A stretch of 64,000 nt of DNA from Strobilurus pachycystidiatus (lineage: Eukaryota > Basidiomycota > Agaricomycetes > Agaricales > Physalacriaceae). Positions 47,369-58,612 of the stretch are shown in pieces. The position numbers were made by a program, and so were the translations under genes. The stretch spans positions 5,332,001 through 5,396,000 of the forward strand of contig JAHLMK010000001.1 in assembly GCA_019915135.1 (NCBI GenBank), in the 5' to 3' direction. The notes beneath the pieces are model-generated. The model ran no database searches and was not told where the DNA came from. It saw nothing but the letters and a program-made list of their open reading frames with translations. Numbering within the stretch: position 1 is the stretch's first letter; each line of letters starts with the position of its first letter.

Positions 47369-47680
47369 ATGTCGTCCAGCGCCCACTCAGAAATGCTAGA
47401 TGCGCTCGATCTACCACTTGCCACCTTCGCTCCATCCACTATGCCTGGATGCCTAACCTATGACACCGACATTACTGCCACTAGTGCAAGTGCACTATGG
47501 TCGACGTCGCCTTCGAAGGGCGTCGCTCTGTCAGCAGGTTAGTGGTGCTGTTGAGCCTAGACCTCACATCCCGATTAATTACTCCCAGAGGAGCAGCACT
47601 GTCAACCCTTGCAAAAGGAGCGCTGCACTCGGGCACGGACTCTACGGGCGGAACACACAGATATTCGATCTAATCTTTGA
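47369..47680 (+). CDS. Short unidentified gene, related to the one at 58301-58612
   Basis: Exon 1 (47369-47537) begins MSSSAHSEMLDALDLPLATF and reads SALWSTSPSKGVALSAG at its end; a GT..AG intron (47538-47588) joins in phase to a short basic exon ending at TGA 47678-47680, giving 86 residues. The pattern DALxLxLxTFxP...SALWSTxPxxGVxLSxG recurs in the minus-strand frame at 58301-58612. The recurrence is the main reason to think it is coding. No known family comes to mind, and the model could be a fragment of a larger gene. Exon 2 is weakly supported. Confidence 0.35.
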
Positions 47681-48570
47681 CAAGCTGATCCGTTGTATCA
47701 AGAGCTCCGGTAAGTGCATTCTTCTCTGCCTGCCGGTATGGCGCGTTGAATATGGGTATAGATGTCCCTTCCCAGTCGACTGTCTTACTGCCCCGTCTTC
47801 ATCCTTACGCTCAACCCTTTTCAATGTGGTCTCAATAATTCTTACGTGGTCGAGGGGGACTAACCACAACCTTCGATCGATTAATTCAACAACTTAATGA
47901 TTGTACAACAGGAATAGGAATATCTTTCGGTATGATATAATATGTAGAACACGCAGATGTACTTATTGAAGTAATGGACCTGTCAATGTTAACGTTCAAG
48001 CAGAAGCTCAGACTATGAAACTCCGAGTCGACTATGCACTACTTACCATGCTCCTGGAAGGCTCCGTGGACTCAGGTGGATCAGAAAAAAATGGCAGTGT
48101 CTTGATTGGCAGTGCTTTGACATCGAGCTATATCGAACGCAGTTACCAGGGCCCAAAAGATGCATTGACAAGATGATTGAATTGAAAAGAGGTGCTGTTG
48201 AACCTTTAAGTGGCCCCACTGCGCACGTGGCCGCCTCCAGCGGAAGTTAGCGCAACATAAGCAGCCCCAAGAGTGCCCATGACAGGGATGAAATTTTCTA
48301 GCAGCAAGATACGAGTTGACAGCATGAAGTGTCGCACTTTCGCCGCTTTCACTGGCAGGCCAAGAAACCTCGCGGTCATTCAAGATCCTAGGCAGGTTGC
48401 GCTGCCAACTTGCGCAGTGTCACGCAAGAAGTCCTAAGAAGCCAGATAATCAAAACAAGAACCGCCGAGCTCTCCACAAAGACTGTAGACACTGGGATAA
48501 ACCTCCGATTTGAGAGATAGAGTAAGGAGCGCGAATTGTTCCCACGGCAACTTGTCTCAGACCACCATCA
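47681..48570. other. Intergenic region before the ankyrin/MYND array
   Basis: About 890 bases with no supported gene. The right end should hold the promoter of the first array gene. Confidence 0.45.
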
Positions 48571-50184
48571 ATGTCAACGCCGTCCCTACCCAAAGCTCTC
48601 CTCGACACGCTCAAGGCAGATCCAAGCATAAACGCTTCTAGCTCCCATATCTTCACCCCCAGGTTCGAAAAGTGGAGGTGTAGTGTCATCAAGAAAGATG
48701 GGGCTCCTATCGAAAGTAGTGTTGTGATGCCAGTGCCCGATTTCAAGGTTGCACATCTCGACGGCTACTGCGACGCTGTCCTCGCCAGGAACCTTGACGC
48801 GTTTGGCCAGGGAGATAATAGGACGTTCCTCCATGTCGCCGCGCGGGAAGCGGATCTTCCACTTGCATATGAGATGCTTCGTCTCGGCGTTAATGTCGAC
48901 GTCAAAGACAAGGAAGGATCTACGGCGCTATTTCTCGCTCTCCAGTACATTCTTGTCAGCACGCAAACACTTAGGAACATCCAGAAGCAGCCCCCCTCTG
49001 CGATATCCAAGCTACCTTCTGCCTGCAGTCCTGCAAGCTTCCGGAAGACCATCGATCGCACCGCTCGTGTTGCTACCTTGATCATAGAGCAGCATGCGGA
49101 CGTGAACGCTGGTGCGCTTGGATACGTTCCTTTGACGCTCGCCGTGGAGGCGGGCCATTGGAATCTTGTCGAACTATTGTTGCAGCATGGCGCGCGCCGT
49201 CCCCCCTTGAAGGACATCAAGTTCTCCTCGGCCACCGATAAATCTCGCTTCTCCTCTCTTTCCTCCAAAACCAAAGTTCCATCGCGTCGCCCAGCCCAGC
49301 CTTGCCCATGCTGGTCTGGCAAGACACTCGCCGAATGCCACGATTCCGATGACGAACCTCAGCCCTATCCTGACGAGTTCATTTGCGGCTGCGGGAAGCA
49401 CAAGACATACGGCGCGTGTTGTGGGAAGCGGGGGATTATACTAGTCGAACGGTGGGATCCCAAAGATCGCTGGATTCAGAAGGTGGAAGTTAGGCGAGTG
49501 AACGACAATGGTACTGGCGCGTTGGCGCGAGGCCAGGCGGTGCTAGAGAATACGGACCCATCGACGCTCAACCCTATCCTGCAAATGATGAAAGGGATGA
49601 AATTCGGTGCCCTGATTCGACGTATGGGTATGCAGGATGTACTCGACCCAGCATTCATGTATGCTCTTGACCACATGGATTTCATGCCGAGGTAAGATTA
49701 TACTTGAACTCTCGCTCGACTGTTGAGTGCTCAATTTTTTTGCTTGACAGACCTTGGGAGAAGAAGCTCAGTCTTGTCGAATCGAGGAAGCGTATGAACG
49801 AATGGAATACAGCCGTAGACAAGTATATCTCATCTGGCTGTGATTCACGGTCGCGCCTCGATATCGAGGTGGAGGCAAAGATTGGCATGCATGGCGGCCC
49901 CTTGTACAGGCACTGCGAAGCGGAAGGTTGCGAAAATGTCGAGGGCAAGGATCTCGAGAAGCTGAAAGGATGTGGCAACTGCAAACTTGTGAGCATGATT
50001 TCTTCATCTCGATTTTGGTTTTGCTGATATCATTCAGGTATTCTACTGTAGCCAGCCCTGTCAAGTTCGCGGATGGAAAGACGGCCATAAATCGGAATGC
50101 AAGGCTGGAAACCACCGCCCCCAGCTCCTCGATTCACAGCAAGCATTGGAAACATTGATGGGTTCAATTTTCTCTCAAGCCTGA
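48571..50184 (+). CDS. Ankyrin/SEC-C-like/MYND protein, array member A
   Basis: Three exons (48571-49691, 49751-49988, 50038-50184) give 501 residues. Ankyrin-like repeats occupy about residues 85-215 (DNRTFLHVAAREADLPLAYE and WNLVELLLQHGAR). Then comes a Cys-rich part with two SEC-C-like units: CPCWSGKTLAECH from residue 245, and CGCGKHKTYGACCGKRG. A MYND finger spans 429-474: CEAEGC, CGNC, VFYCSQPCQ, W, H and a final C. SEC-C and MYND modules both bind zinc and mediate protein or ribosome contacts; ankyrins are also binding modules, so this is probably an adaptor rather than an enzyme. Members B and C follow in the same direction with identical intron positions. Confidence 0.88.
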
Positions 50185-50477
50185 GCGGTCTGCGTATGTA
50201 GTGATGGAGGCAAAAATGTGTATGATATTACAGTAAGCTTGTTTTCCCATTCTTTCCGACTCGCTCGTTAACTCTGACTCTTGAAGATATGTGACGTAGT
50301 CTCTTCTTGAGTGCATTCATATATTCCTGTGACCACGAATTCGAAATTGTGTCATTTGATGAAGTAGCAGCGAAGGGAAGTCTGTTGGCATGACCGACTT
50401 TGACAAGCTATACGTAGCATATACGTATGAATCCTGCGTCTCAATCTTCCCACGCGTACTTGCTCTAAACCTCATCG
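50185..50477. other. Spacer between array members A and B
   Basis: About 290 bases: 3' flank of A and promoter of B. Nothing else was seen. Confidence 0.45.
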
Positions 50478-52177
50478 ATGCTCGTAATCGGCCTTCCCAA
50501 GCAACTCCTGGATGCGCTGAAGGCGGATTCTACCTTCAACGCGTCCGAATCCTGGATTTATCGCGCTCCATTCGAAAAGCTTCGCTTCCTCTTTGCACAA
50601 GACAAATGCCGCGCCGACAACCTCGTCGTGCTGCCACCCAGTCCTAGCACCCTTGTTTTGAGAAACAGACTTGACGATGCTGGGCTCGGTAGGCTGGTGA
50701 AGAACCTAGACGCGTTCAATAAGAGCGATGACAGGACCTTTTTACACGTTGCTGCACGCGAAGGTGATGTTCCCCTTGCGTACGAGATCCTTCGTATGGG
50801 CATCGACGTCAACTTCAAAGACGCACACGGATCCACAGCTCTTTTTCTTGCTCTCCAGTATATCCTCATCACTGCAACGATGCTTCGTGCCCTTCTGGAC
50901 TCGCCCTCCTCCTTCATCAACAGCTTACCACGCTTGCTTCAACCAGATAGCTTCACACGGACGATCCAACGCGTCTCTCGAGTAGCCACTCTGATCATAG
51001 AACAGCAGGCGGACGTCAACATTGGGGCGTTCGGCTACGTCCCTTTGTCTCTAGCTGCCGCGGCGGGCCAGTGGACCCTAGTTGAACTTTTACTCCATCA
51101 CGGCGCACGATGTCCGCCAACAGTGACAGATATCAAATTTTCCACTCCTGCCGACAAAGTTCGCTTCACTTCCCTCTTATCCAATGTCGAAGTCCCGCCA
51201 ACGCGTCCAGCTCGGCCGTGTCCCTGCTGGTCGGGGAAGACGTTATCTCAGTGCCACGACAATGGCAAACATCAGCCCTATCCCAACGATTTTCCTTGTA
51301 ACTGCGGGAAGCAGAAATCGTATGGCTCTTGCTGTGGGAAGCGGGGACTTATCCTGGAGGAGAGATGGAAACAGGAGGACAAGGCCATTATATGGTCCTC
51401 GCTCAGGAAGTCTGATGTCAATTTTGGCGATATGGGCGGGAAGGCTCTTCAGTTCTATCATCTTTTCAACCACTGCCCGGCCTTTCGTGCGTCTTTGACG
51501 GACCCAGATGAGATGCGAGAGATCGCCAAGTCCTTGCAGAACCACAGATGCGGCCAGACGATTCGAGAGATGGGTGCCCAAGACCAGATCGATCCCGCTT
51601 ACCTGCACGGTCTTGATACCATTGAATTTGTCCCAAAGTAAGTCGAACCTTATTGTATCCCAAACTCATTAACGCGCCCGAATCCCAGGCCATGGGAGAG
51701 ACAGTTCAGCCTCGTTGAATGTCGAATCCGCATGAACGAATGGAACGGAGCAATCGACGAATACATCGCGACGAAGGGGGACTCTCGCTCGCGTCTGGAC
51801 ATCGAGATAGCTTCCAAGATCGCCATCCATGGGGGTCCCCTCTACAGGCATTGCGAAGTGGAGGGCTGCGATAACGTCGAGGGCCGCGACTCGCTGAAAA
51901 TGAAAGGATGCGGAAACTGCAAACTTGTGAGTAGTCATGACCGCGAATCGGGCTACTGAGCGTGACGCTTCGGCTACTCTAGATATTCTACTGCTCTGAG
52001 GAATGTCAAAAGCGCGGCTGGAAAAGTCACAAGCCGCAATGTAAAGCAGGAACTCATCGCCCGCAGCTACTGGAAATGCAGGTGAAGACGCAAGCAGTAC
52101 TGCAGTGCTATTTCCTGCAGTACTGCTTGCGTCTTCTCCAAAACTTGGGGAGAATTGTTACCCTGTTGTTACCGTGA
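50478..52177 (+). CDS. Ankyrin/SEC-C-like/MYND protein, array member B, with an altered C-terminus
   Basis: Exons 50478-51637, 51689-51926 and 51983-52177 give 530 residues with the same order of domains as member A: ankyrin region (DDRTFLHVAAREGDVPLAYE, WTLVELLLHHGAR), SEC-C-like CPCWSGKTLSQCH and CNCGKQKSYGSCCGKRG, and a MYND finger (CEVEGC, CGNC, IFYCSEECQ, W, H, C). After the shared HRPQLLEMQ the reading enters a perfect 22-base inverted repeat (52084-52105 and 52115-52136) that A and C lack. The C-terminal about 30 residues (for example VLQCYFLQYCLRLLQNLG) are therefore unlike the siblings and rather hydrophobic. The start ATG at 50478 aligns with that of A (LPKQLLDALK against LPKALLDTLK). 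Confidence 0.86.
52084..52136. repeat. Perfect 22-bp inverted repeat with a 9-base loop
   Basis: Arms 52084-52105 and 52115-52136 are exact reverse complements; the loop is TGCTATTTC. It lies in the last exon of member B and would fold into a strong hairpin in DNA or RNA. It is absent from members A and C. Confidence 0.95.
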
Positions 52178-52556
52178 AGGGACTCCTGGATTCTTATGAT
52201 CATGTTACGCTCATTCAAGGCTACGTTTGTACTCATGCCTCTCTCTCACCTCAGTATCGCTTTGATGTACTACTTTCGGACTCCTTTACTTATCAGGCTG
52301 TGTATTGTAACTTCTCGCTCATCGTGTTGTTCTTTTGTCTCCTAGGAATCGCCGACGGCCGTATCAATTGTATCCTATCTGTATCGTAGCAAGCCACTGT
52401 AATTGTTCTCTTTCTTGATATCTGCAGAAACGTACACGATTGCTTACACCGTGTGTCCTGGGAAGAGACTCGTTCCTTGTTGATAGGTACTTATGTAACA
52501 AGGGGCGGCATGTTTTTCTAACTTGAACCTCTCACGCGAACCTTTCAAAATCCCCC
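52178..52556. other. Spacer between array members B and C
   Basis: About 380 bases. No gene supported; presumably the 3' flank of B and promoter of C. Confidence 0.45.
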
Positions 52557-54233
52557 ATGGCATTGACTCCCCCGTTGCTTCCAAAAAGTCTTCTTGACGC
52601 GTTCGAAGCAGACGCAAGCCTCGAAGCGTCAAAGTCCTCGATCCACCTCAAATTCTTCGCAGAGGCCCGCTTCGATATCGTCAAGGTTGATGGCAAATCC
52701 ATCGACAGCCACTTTGCTTTGTTTCCTGAACACAGTTTCCCTATGCCTGACGGGATCCCCTGCGACCCCGTTCTTGTCCAGAATATGGACATGTTCGGCA
52801 AGAGTGATAAAAGGACGTACCTGCACGCTGCCGCACGACAAGGAGATGTTCCTCTCGCGTATGAGACGCTCCGCCTGGGCATCAAAATAGACTATCAAGA
52901 CGCGCACGGATGCACTGCGCTCTTTCTCGCTCTGACGAATATCCTCTTATACACTCAAATGCTTCGTCACTTCCTGAGACTGCCTCCGGTAGTCCTAAAG
53001 AACCTACCACCAATGGCTCGACCCGCTGACTTCATCAAGACAATCAAGCGTTCGGCGCGTGTCGCCACATTGATTATAGAGCAGCACGCGGACGTCAATG
53101 CTGGAGCGTTCGGTTATGTCCCTATATCCCTTGCTGCACAGGCAAACCAATGGCAGCTCGTCGAGCTTTTACTACAACACGGCGCGCGCTCTCCGCCCCT
53201 AAAAGATATCGAGTTCCTCACTCCCGCCGACAAGGCGCGTTATACCGCGCTCTTATCGGATACCAAGGTCCCAGCGAAGCGCCCCACCCAGCCATGCCCT
53301 TGTTGGTCCGGGAAAACGCTTGCTGACTGCCACGACAACGGCGAAGAGCAGCCCTATCCCGACGAGTTTCTCTGTAATTGCGGGAGGCATAAGCTGTACG
53401 GCGCATGCTGTGGGAAGCGCGGGGTCATTTTGGTGGAGTACTGGGACCGGACGACGAAGCGCATCGTCCTCTCTTCGCTTTTCCGTATGCTGGACCACAC
53501 GGACAGTGGCGTGATGACTCAAGCTGCAAAAGAGATCATGTTCATAGACCGGTGGAGTGACTTGGTGGACCCGGATGGAACACTGCGTGCAGAGATAGAA
53601 AAAGAAGAAGAGGACCGTCCGCCTTTTAGCTTCGCCAAAGCGCTTCGCGATATGGGCGGGGAGGACAAGGTGGATCCTGCCTATCTGTACGGGATCGACC
53701 ATACCGACTTCGTCCCATGGTAACGTGCCATTCCATGTATTGAGTTCCACACATCACTGACACGTCCGAACCCTAGCCTATGGAGAGGGCAAATCAGCCT
53801 GATCGAATCGCGAATCCGTCTGGATGAGTGGAACGGAGCGATTGATGAGTACATCGCGACGAAAGGCGACACTCGCTCCCGTCTTGATATCGAGATGGCG
53901 GCGAAGATTGCCCTGGATGGCGGTCCCATGTACAAGTACTGCGAAGCGGAAGGCTGCGGCAAAGTCCAAGGTCGCGACAAAATCAATGGTCGCGACTTCA
54001 AGATGCAGAGGTGTACAGGCTGTGAGATCGTAAGTGCGTCATTGGCTGCTAAACTCGAGCTCCATTCTCTCTACTAGATATTCTACTGCTGCCGAGAGTG
54101 TCAAAAGCGGGGATGGAAAGACCACAAACCTAAATGTCGAGACAGGATCCATCGCCCGCAAGTGCTCAAGTCACAGGAGATAATGCGAGAGTTATCGGAG
54201 GCCTCACTATCACAGATGATGGGACGTGCATAA
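52557..54233 (+). CDS. Ankyrin/SEC-C-like/MYND protein, array member C
   Basis: Exons 52557-53719, 53777-54029 and 54078-54233 give 523 residues. The order of modules equals A and B: ankyrin-like segments (KRTYLHAAARQGDVPLAYE, WQLVELLLQHGAR), SEC-C-like CPCWSGKTLADCH and CNCGRHKLYGACCGKRG, and MYND (CEAEGC, RCTGCE, IFYCCRECQ, W, H, C). The MYND-proximal loop carries a short insertion (VQGRDKINGRDFKMQ). At the first exon junction the usual Pro-Trp-Glu becomes CLWR. The C-terminal tail is helical and charged. All exon phases match A and B, which shows duplication of complete genes. No disabling change was seen. Confidence 0.87.
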
Positions 54234-54829
54234 CGATCGTACAGAGCAAGTTTTCTAGTTTCTTCTATCTTTTTTTTTGGTATCCCACAATGCTTCATGA
54301 GCCGTGTATAATTCCGTTGCCTTCAGCGCTTGGTATCTCTCCACTTTGTAAGAAGCGGTATTTCTCCCATTTGTAAGAAGTGATATCTCAAAGTACGCCG
54401 ACCGGGTCGAATCAGATCTGCGTACGTGATTGCATTTCAGAAGAGACGAATAGAATTACATACTCAAAGGTAGCATCAGTCTAAGAACATCATTACAACG
54501 GCTGTCCGCCACCCGGGTCGAGCCAGAGATTCGTACGTGGAGCAGTTCAAAAGAGACAAAACTCGAAGGTAGCCTCAGTCTAAGAAAGGCTGCCCGGAGC
54601 AGAGTGAGAGCTTCGTACGTGGTTGCACTTCAGCAGACGAAATAAGACTCATTTGAGAAACGTAATTCGAAGAGAGAATCAACCGGACGTTCACACTTGG
54701 ATGAGGTAGAAAAGAAATGAGTTATTCGAAGCTAAAATATAAAGTCGGGATATGCGTAGATAGAAGTACATAGTACAACGATTCAAGTTCAAGGGTATGA
54801 AGTATTAAGAGGCGTCGTCATTACATTCA
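54234..54829. repeat. Intergenic stretch with a degenerate three-copy repeat
   Basis: Between about 54400 and 54660 a unit with the landmarks CCGGGTCGA, TTCGTACGTGG, TTCA..AGACGAA and TAGCATCAGTCTAAGAA occurs three times in diverged form (GTACGTG at 54422, 54533 and 54615). No gene is supported here. Confidence 0.6.
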
Positions 54830-57744
54830 TTAAACTCTGCTGGCAGCAGGGGCACGCGAGGATTTCTGCCCAGGAGCCAAGTCGAAGAGATCGCTCCTCC
54901 AGGAGTCGCTCTTCTGCGCCTCCGGCGTGGTCTCGACGCGGTTGACCCATCCAGACGGGTGTCCCTCTTTGGCAAGGAGCGAATCCCGCTTGTTGGCCAC
55001 GAGTTTGAACTGGGATGAAGATTGGCTGTATTGCGAGGCGGTATCCTGGGCGCCATCTTTCTTCTTGTTGAAGACCTGAGGCGACAGCGTCAGGAAAGCG
55101 GCGGGAAGATAGAAAACATCAACATACCTCGGACAGGACACCAGCACGACCTTTGCCATCTTCCTTCGCCCTCTCCTCTTCCATACGATTGCGAGCGTTG
55201 ACGAGAATGCCATCGACGTACTCGAGGCCCGTGCGAATCGCATCACCGACAGCTTTCTCGATCTGAGACGTTGGGTTAGTTCGTATCAAGATGCATACTG
55301 GTCTTTATATTCACCTGTTTCTTGACAAGACCCATCACCAACGGCTTAAGGGTCTTGTACAACAAATCGTGCTTGGAGTCACGGATGCTGAACTTGAGGG
55401 AGTCAACCTTGACGTTGACCTTCTTGATCGTGAACGCCGAGCTGGGATCGGTCGATGAGGAAGAGACGATGGAAACAGTGGCGGTGAGTCCTTGACCGCC
55501 GAGGACAACGTCGGCGAGACCAGAGTCCTTGAGCTTGGGGATACCACTCTTCTTGCGGAAGTAGAAGGCAACATCGCGCATGTCCGCCTGCATTTGGCCG
55601 AATGTGAGTTGAATCTCGTGGCTAAGGAACATTTAGACAAAAGGTTTATCATTGAAGTGAGGGAACTAACCGATTCTCCTCGAGTCCGTCCTGGACCTTG
55701 GCGTAAGGGCTGAACTTGACGTAGTTGTGGGCTTCGAAGCCAACAACGTTGGGGAACAGGTTGCGGCCGGAAAGAGTGAGGTTCTCGACCACGAGGTCGA
55801 TAGAATCGTCGGTGTACTCGATGCGAGGAATGGGGATATATCCAACCTGAGCAGTTATAAGCATAAGGTGAAGAACGACACGGGAAAAACAAATACCTTC
55901 TCGACCAGCATGGGAACGATAACCTTGCGAATGTCAGACCACAAGTGAGGCTTGAACGTCAAGCCTGCGTCCTCGCCATCGGAGAACAACAGGTCGCGAG
56001 TCAGCTTGGCCCAGGCGGAACCGAAGCGCCTGTTGCCCGCATCCTCGCCAACACCCGCGGTCCATTGGCCGATGCCATCGAAAAGTCGGTTGAAGTGTTC
56101 GCGGTATTTGCCATTTTCGCCATAGAAGGATTTACCACGGTCGGTCCAGTTGTTGAAGGCCGTGGTCGAAGCAGGTTCCAACACGTAACCCGACTTGAGA
56201 AGGACTTCGCGCAGCCATGTACGGCCGTCGGTAAACCACTGGCGGAGCTCGGGATCGCGGCGAGCGTCATCGGCAAGGGCGTCGAAGGGATCAAAGACGA
56301 GGTTGAGGGATTTTCCTCCAGAGAATCGTTCAAGGATGGTGCGCAGCTGTGACAAGGTGTTGTCCAAGGCGGGCTGAGGCAGAAATGAGCTTGGTACGAA
56401 TAGAGCAGTGAACTTGACATACATCGTTGTGAGTAGCGGCCCCTTCAACATGAGCGCTAGCAATGTTTTGACCGTGTCGGGCATACAGCTCGGTGTGATC
56501 GAGCAACCAGGTGATAGATTCCTGGTAGTCTTCGTGCTTCTGGCATTCGATGACGACCTGTGGGGGAAAACAATCAGGTAGGAATGGCGAGACAAGTGAG
56601 CAAGACTGACCTTCTTCGCCCTCCAAATCCACTGCTCCCGACGCTCCTTCGGGAAGTATTCGTCGTTGAAGAATTCCTTGCCTCGCGAGTAGTGTTCGTT
56701 GGCCTTGTCCTTGTGGCCCTGGGGAATTGCGTCCTGTGCAAATCTCGGTCAGAAAGAATTCTCTCATGATAGAAGAAACTCACTTTGACGCGGTTGAATA
56801 AGGCTGATGCCTTGCTCTGCGCCTCTTCAGAGCTCACGTCGCCGTCACGCTGCTGAACATCGCGAACCTCCGCCTTGGCGTGGTCGGTGATGCCTTGTGC
56901 TTGGTTCCTGGCGGAGTCGACGGTCTCAGGCTGACCGGTAGCAGCGAGAGCTTCCGAGGAAGCTGAGGTGGGGAACTCGCCAGTCTCACGAACGTGGCGA
57001 CCAGTGTCCCGAGCCTCTCGGACGGCCTGGGGTCCCTGGTCGACGACGTCAGTCGCCCGGTTCTCGGAAAAGTGGTCCCGAGGAGCGGCGTGGTCGACTG
57101 ATCGGAGGCGCTCCTCGTCGGGTCGGATACCCTCGGCGGCCTTGGATGCGCCACGTGCCGCGAGATCGCGAGCAACGACGCTGAAGTCGCTGAGGAGTTT
57201 GCGGAATTCGGCGTTGGTTAGGACGAGGCGGACAAGGCTGCGGACGTGTTGAGCCGCTAGGAATGACCGTTAGAATTTAGATCGTAGGTGGAAAATGAGA
57301 ACGAGACGCACCAGTGTCGGCATCTTGCTTCGCCTTGTCTTTGTCTGGAATGGTCTCGGCGCCCTTGCCCTTGACGTTGCCGACGAAGCCCTGGCCGTCG
57401 ACCTCGCGCGTCGACCAGATCCATTCCTGGATGAGCTCATCGCCGTTCTTGTCCTGGATGAACGCGCGAAGAGTCTTTAGGATCTCCTGCACGTCGACGA
57501 CGAGCTTCTGGCCGTCTCTGCTGAGGGAGTTGACGTCGAGTGGGGGGTTGGACACGGCATAGTTGATCCAGTTGTTCAGCTGGGCGTTGGAGGGGAGGCG
57601 CGACTGGCGCATGGCGGAGATGGCGTTGTAGAGCTTGATTTTGCGCTTGACATCGGCGTCTTTGGCGGTCTTGTTGACGGGGTCGATGACGCTGCCCTTG
57701 GCGGGGTTGGCGCTGATGTCCTTCTGTGCGATGGGGAGAGACAT
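54830..57744 (-). CDS. HAM1-like protein (HAM1_N plus HAM1_C architecture)
   Basis: ATG at 57744 (MSLPIAQKDISANPAKGSV), stop at 54830; several short introns, about 840 residues. The N-terminal exon has KRKIKLYNAISAMRQSRLPSN-like and QLNNWINYAVSNPPLD-type helices typical of the fungal HAM1-like N-terminal domain. The next exons carry TNAEFRKLLSDFSVVARDLA and a long hydrophilic segment. The C-terminal half has the tubular lipid-binding-like part: VGYIPIPRIEYTDDSIDLV, NLTLSGRNLFPNVVGFEAH, FTIKKVNVKVDSLKFSI and IEKAVGDAIRTGLEYVDGIL. These features fit the family name; its role in fungi is poorly known, and lipid binding is inferred from resemblance to BPI-type folds. A Ser/Gln-rich tail follows. 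The gene model is firm overall, with some introns unplaced. Confidence 0.85.
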
Positions 57745-58300
57745 GATGGTAGAGTCGTGAGAGAGCAGTCGTGCGTCGTCGAGATAGGGAGAAAAGTGAA
57801 GGGCTGATCTGAGACCATAGACCTGATATACGGCAGCGCATCGATGACGCAGAGAGAGCCATGGACGACGTCATGCGGGCATTACGCGCACTGTGGCGTG
57901 GCCATCTCCAATTGCAGCCAGACTGAGAGGGGCATCGGAGCTCTTGTCACTCGCTGTCAAATTCGCGATCCCTTCTGGAGAAAACATAAGTGTGCAGCGA
58001 GGGACGCTGGCGACTGCGAGGCGTCCCCTAACCGTCGCCTCGTTGGGTGGAGTTTGCGCGAGTCTTCCATTGGAGTCGCAGTGCAGATGAAGCGCTGTGA
58101 GCAAGGCTTGACGTCACCAACACTTTTCACGCACACGATCACGCGACTAGAGCGGCCTCTTCCTCGACTCAACCTTCATGCTACTGTAAGTACATATTAT
58201 ACGTCTGGGTATCTTCATATCGTACGCTTCCCCAAATCAACCCCCACAATCCTAGACCGTAGCTCAATGATTCACACACACACAAAGAACAAGCACATAC
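57745..58300. other. Promoter side of the HAM1-like gene
   Basis: About 550 bases before the HAM1-like start. A CA/TG dinucleotide run lies near 58271-58284. No gene is firmly supported; a possible short second exon for the next minus-strand gene lies near 58183. Confidence 0.4.
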
Positions 58301-58612
58301 CGCATTAGGACCACGACGGATCACTGATCTCCCGGCGGCGTCGCCGTCATCGCGTTCAGCGACAATGCACGCATGCAGCGCTCCTTCTGGAGTGGATGAT
58401 GCGTCGACATCTCTTCTGTGAGTGTCCAGGGTCAAGACTTGCACAGAGGATATCCACCACCACGAACCTGGAGACAGCACGACGCCCGTCGGCGGTAATG
58501 TAGACCACAGTGCACTGCCGGTGCCAGTGGGCTCGAACGTTGTGTGGCCCTGGGGTTCAAAGGTGCACAGGGAGAGGCCGAGTGCATCGAGACATACTAG
58601 GGGGTGAGCCAT
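58301..58612 (-). CDS. Short unidentified gene, related to the one at 47369-47680
   Basis: ATG 58612 opens a 104-codon exon (MAHPLVCLDALGLSLCTF, then SALWSTLPPTGVVLSPGSWW and LDTHRRDVDASSTPEGALH) that ends at a good donor (GTATGT after GGTCCTAATGCG). A downstream acceptor near 58184 would place a stop codon directly after the junction. It shares the DALxLxLxTFxP...SALWSTxPxxGVxLSxG pattern with 47369-47680. I do not recognise the family. It faces the same way as the HAM1-like gene, upstream of it. Coding is plausible but unproven. Confidence 0.38.
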
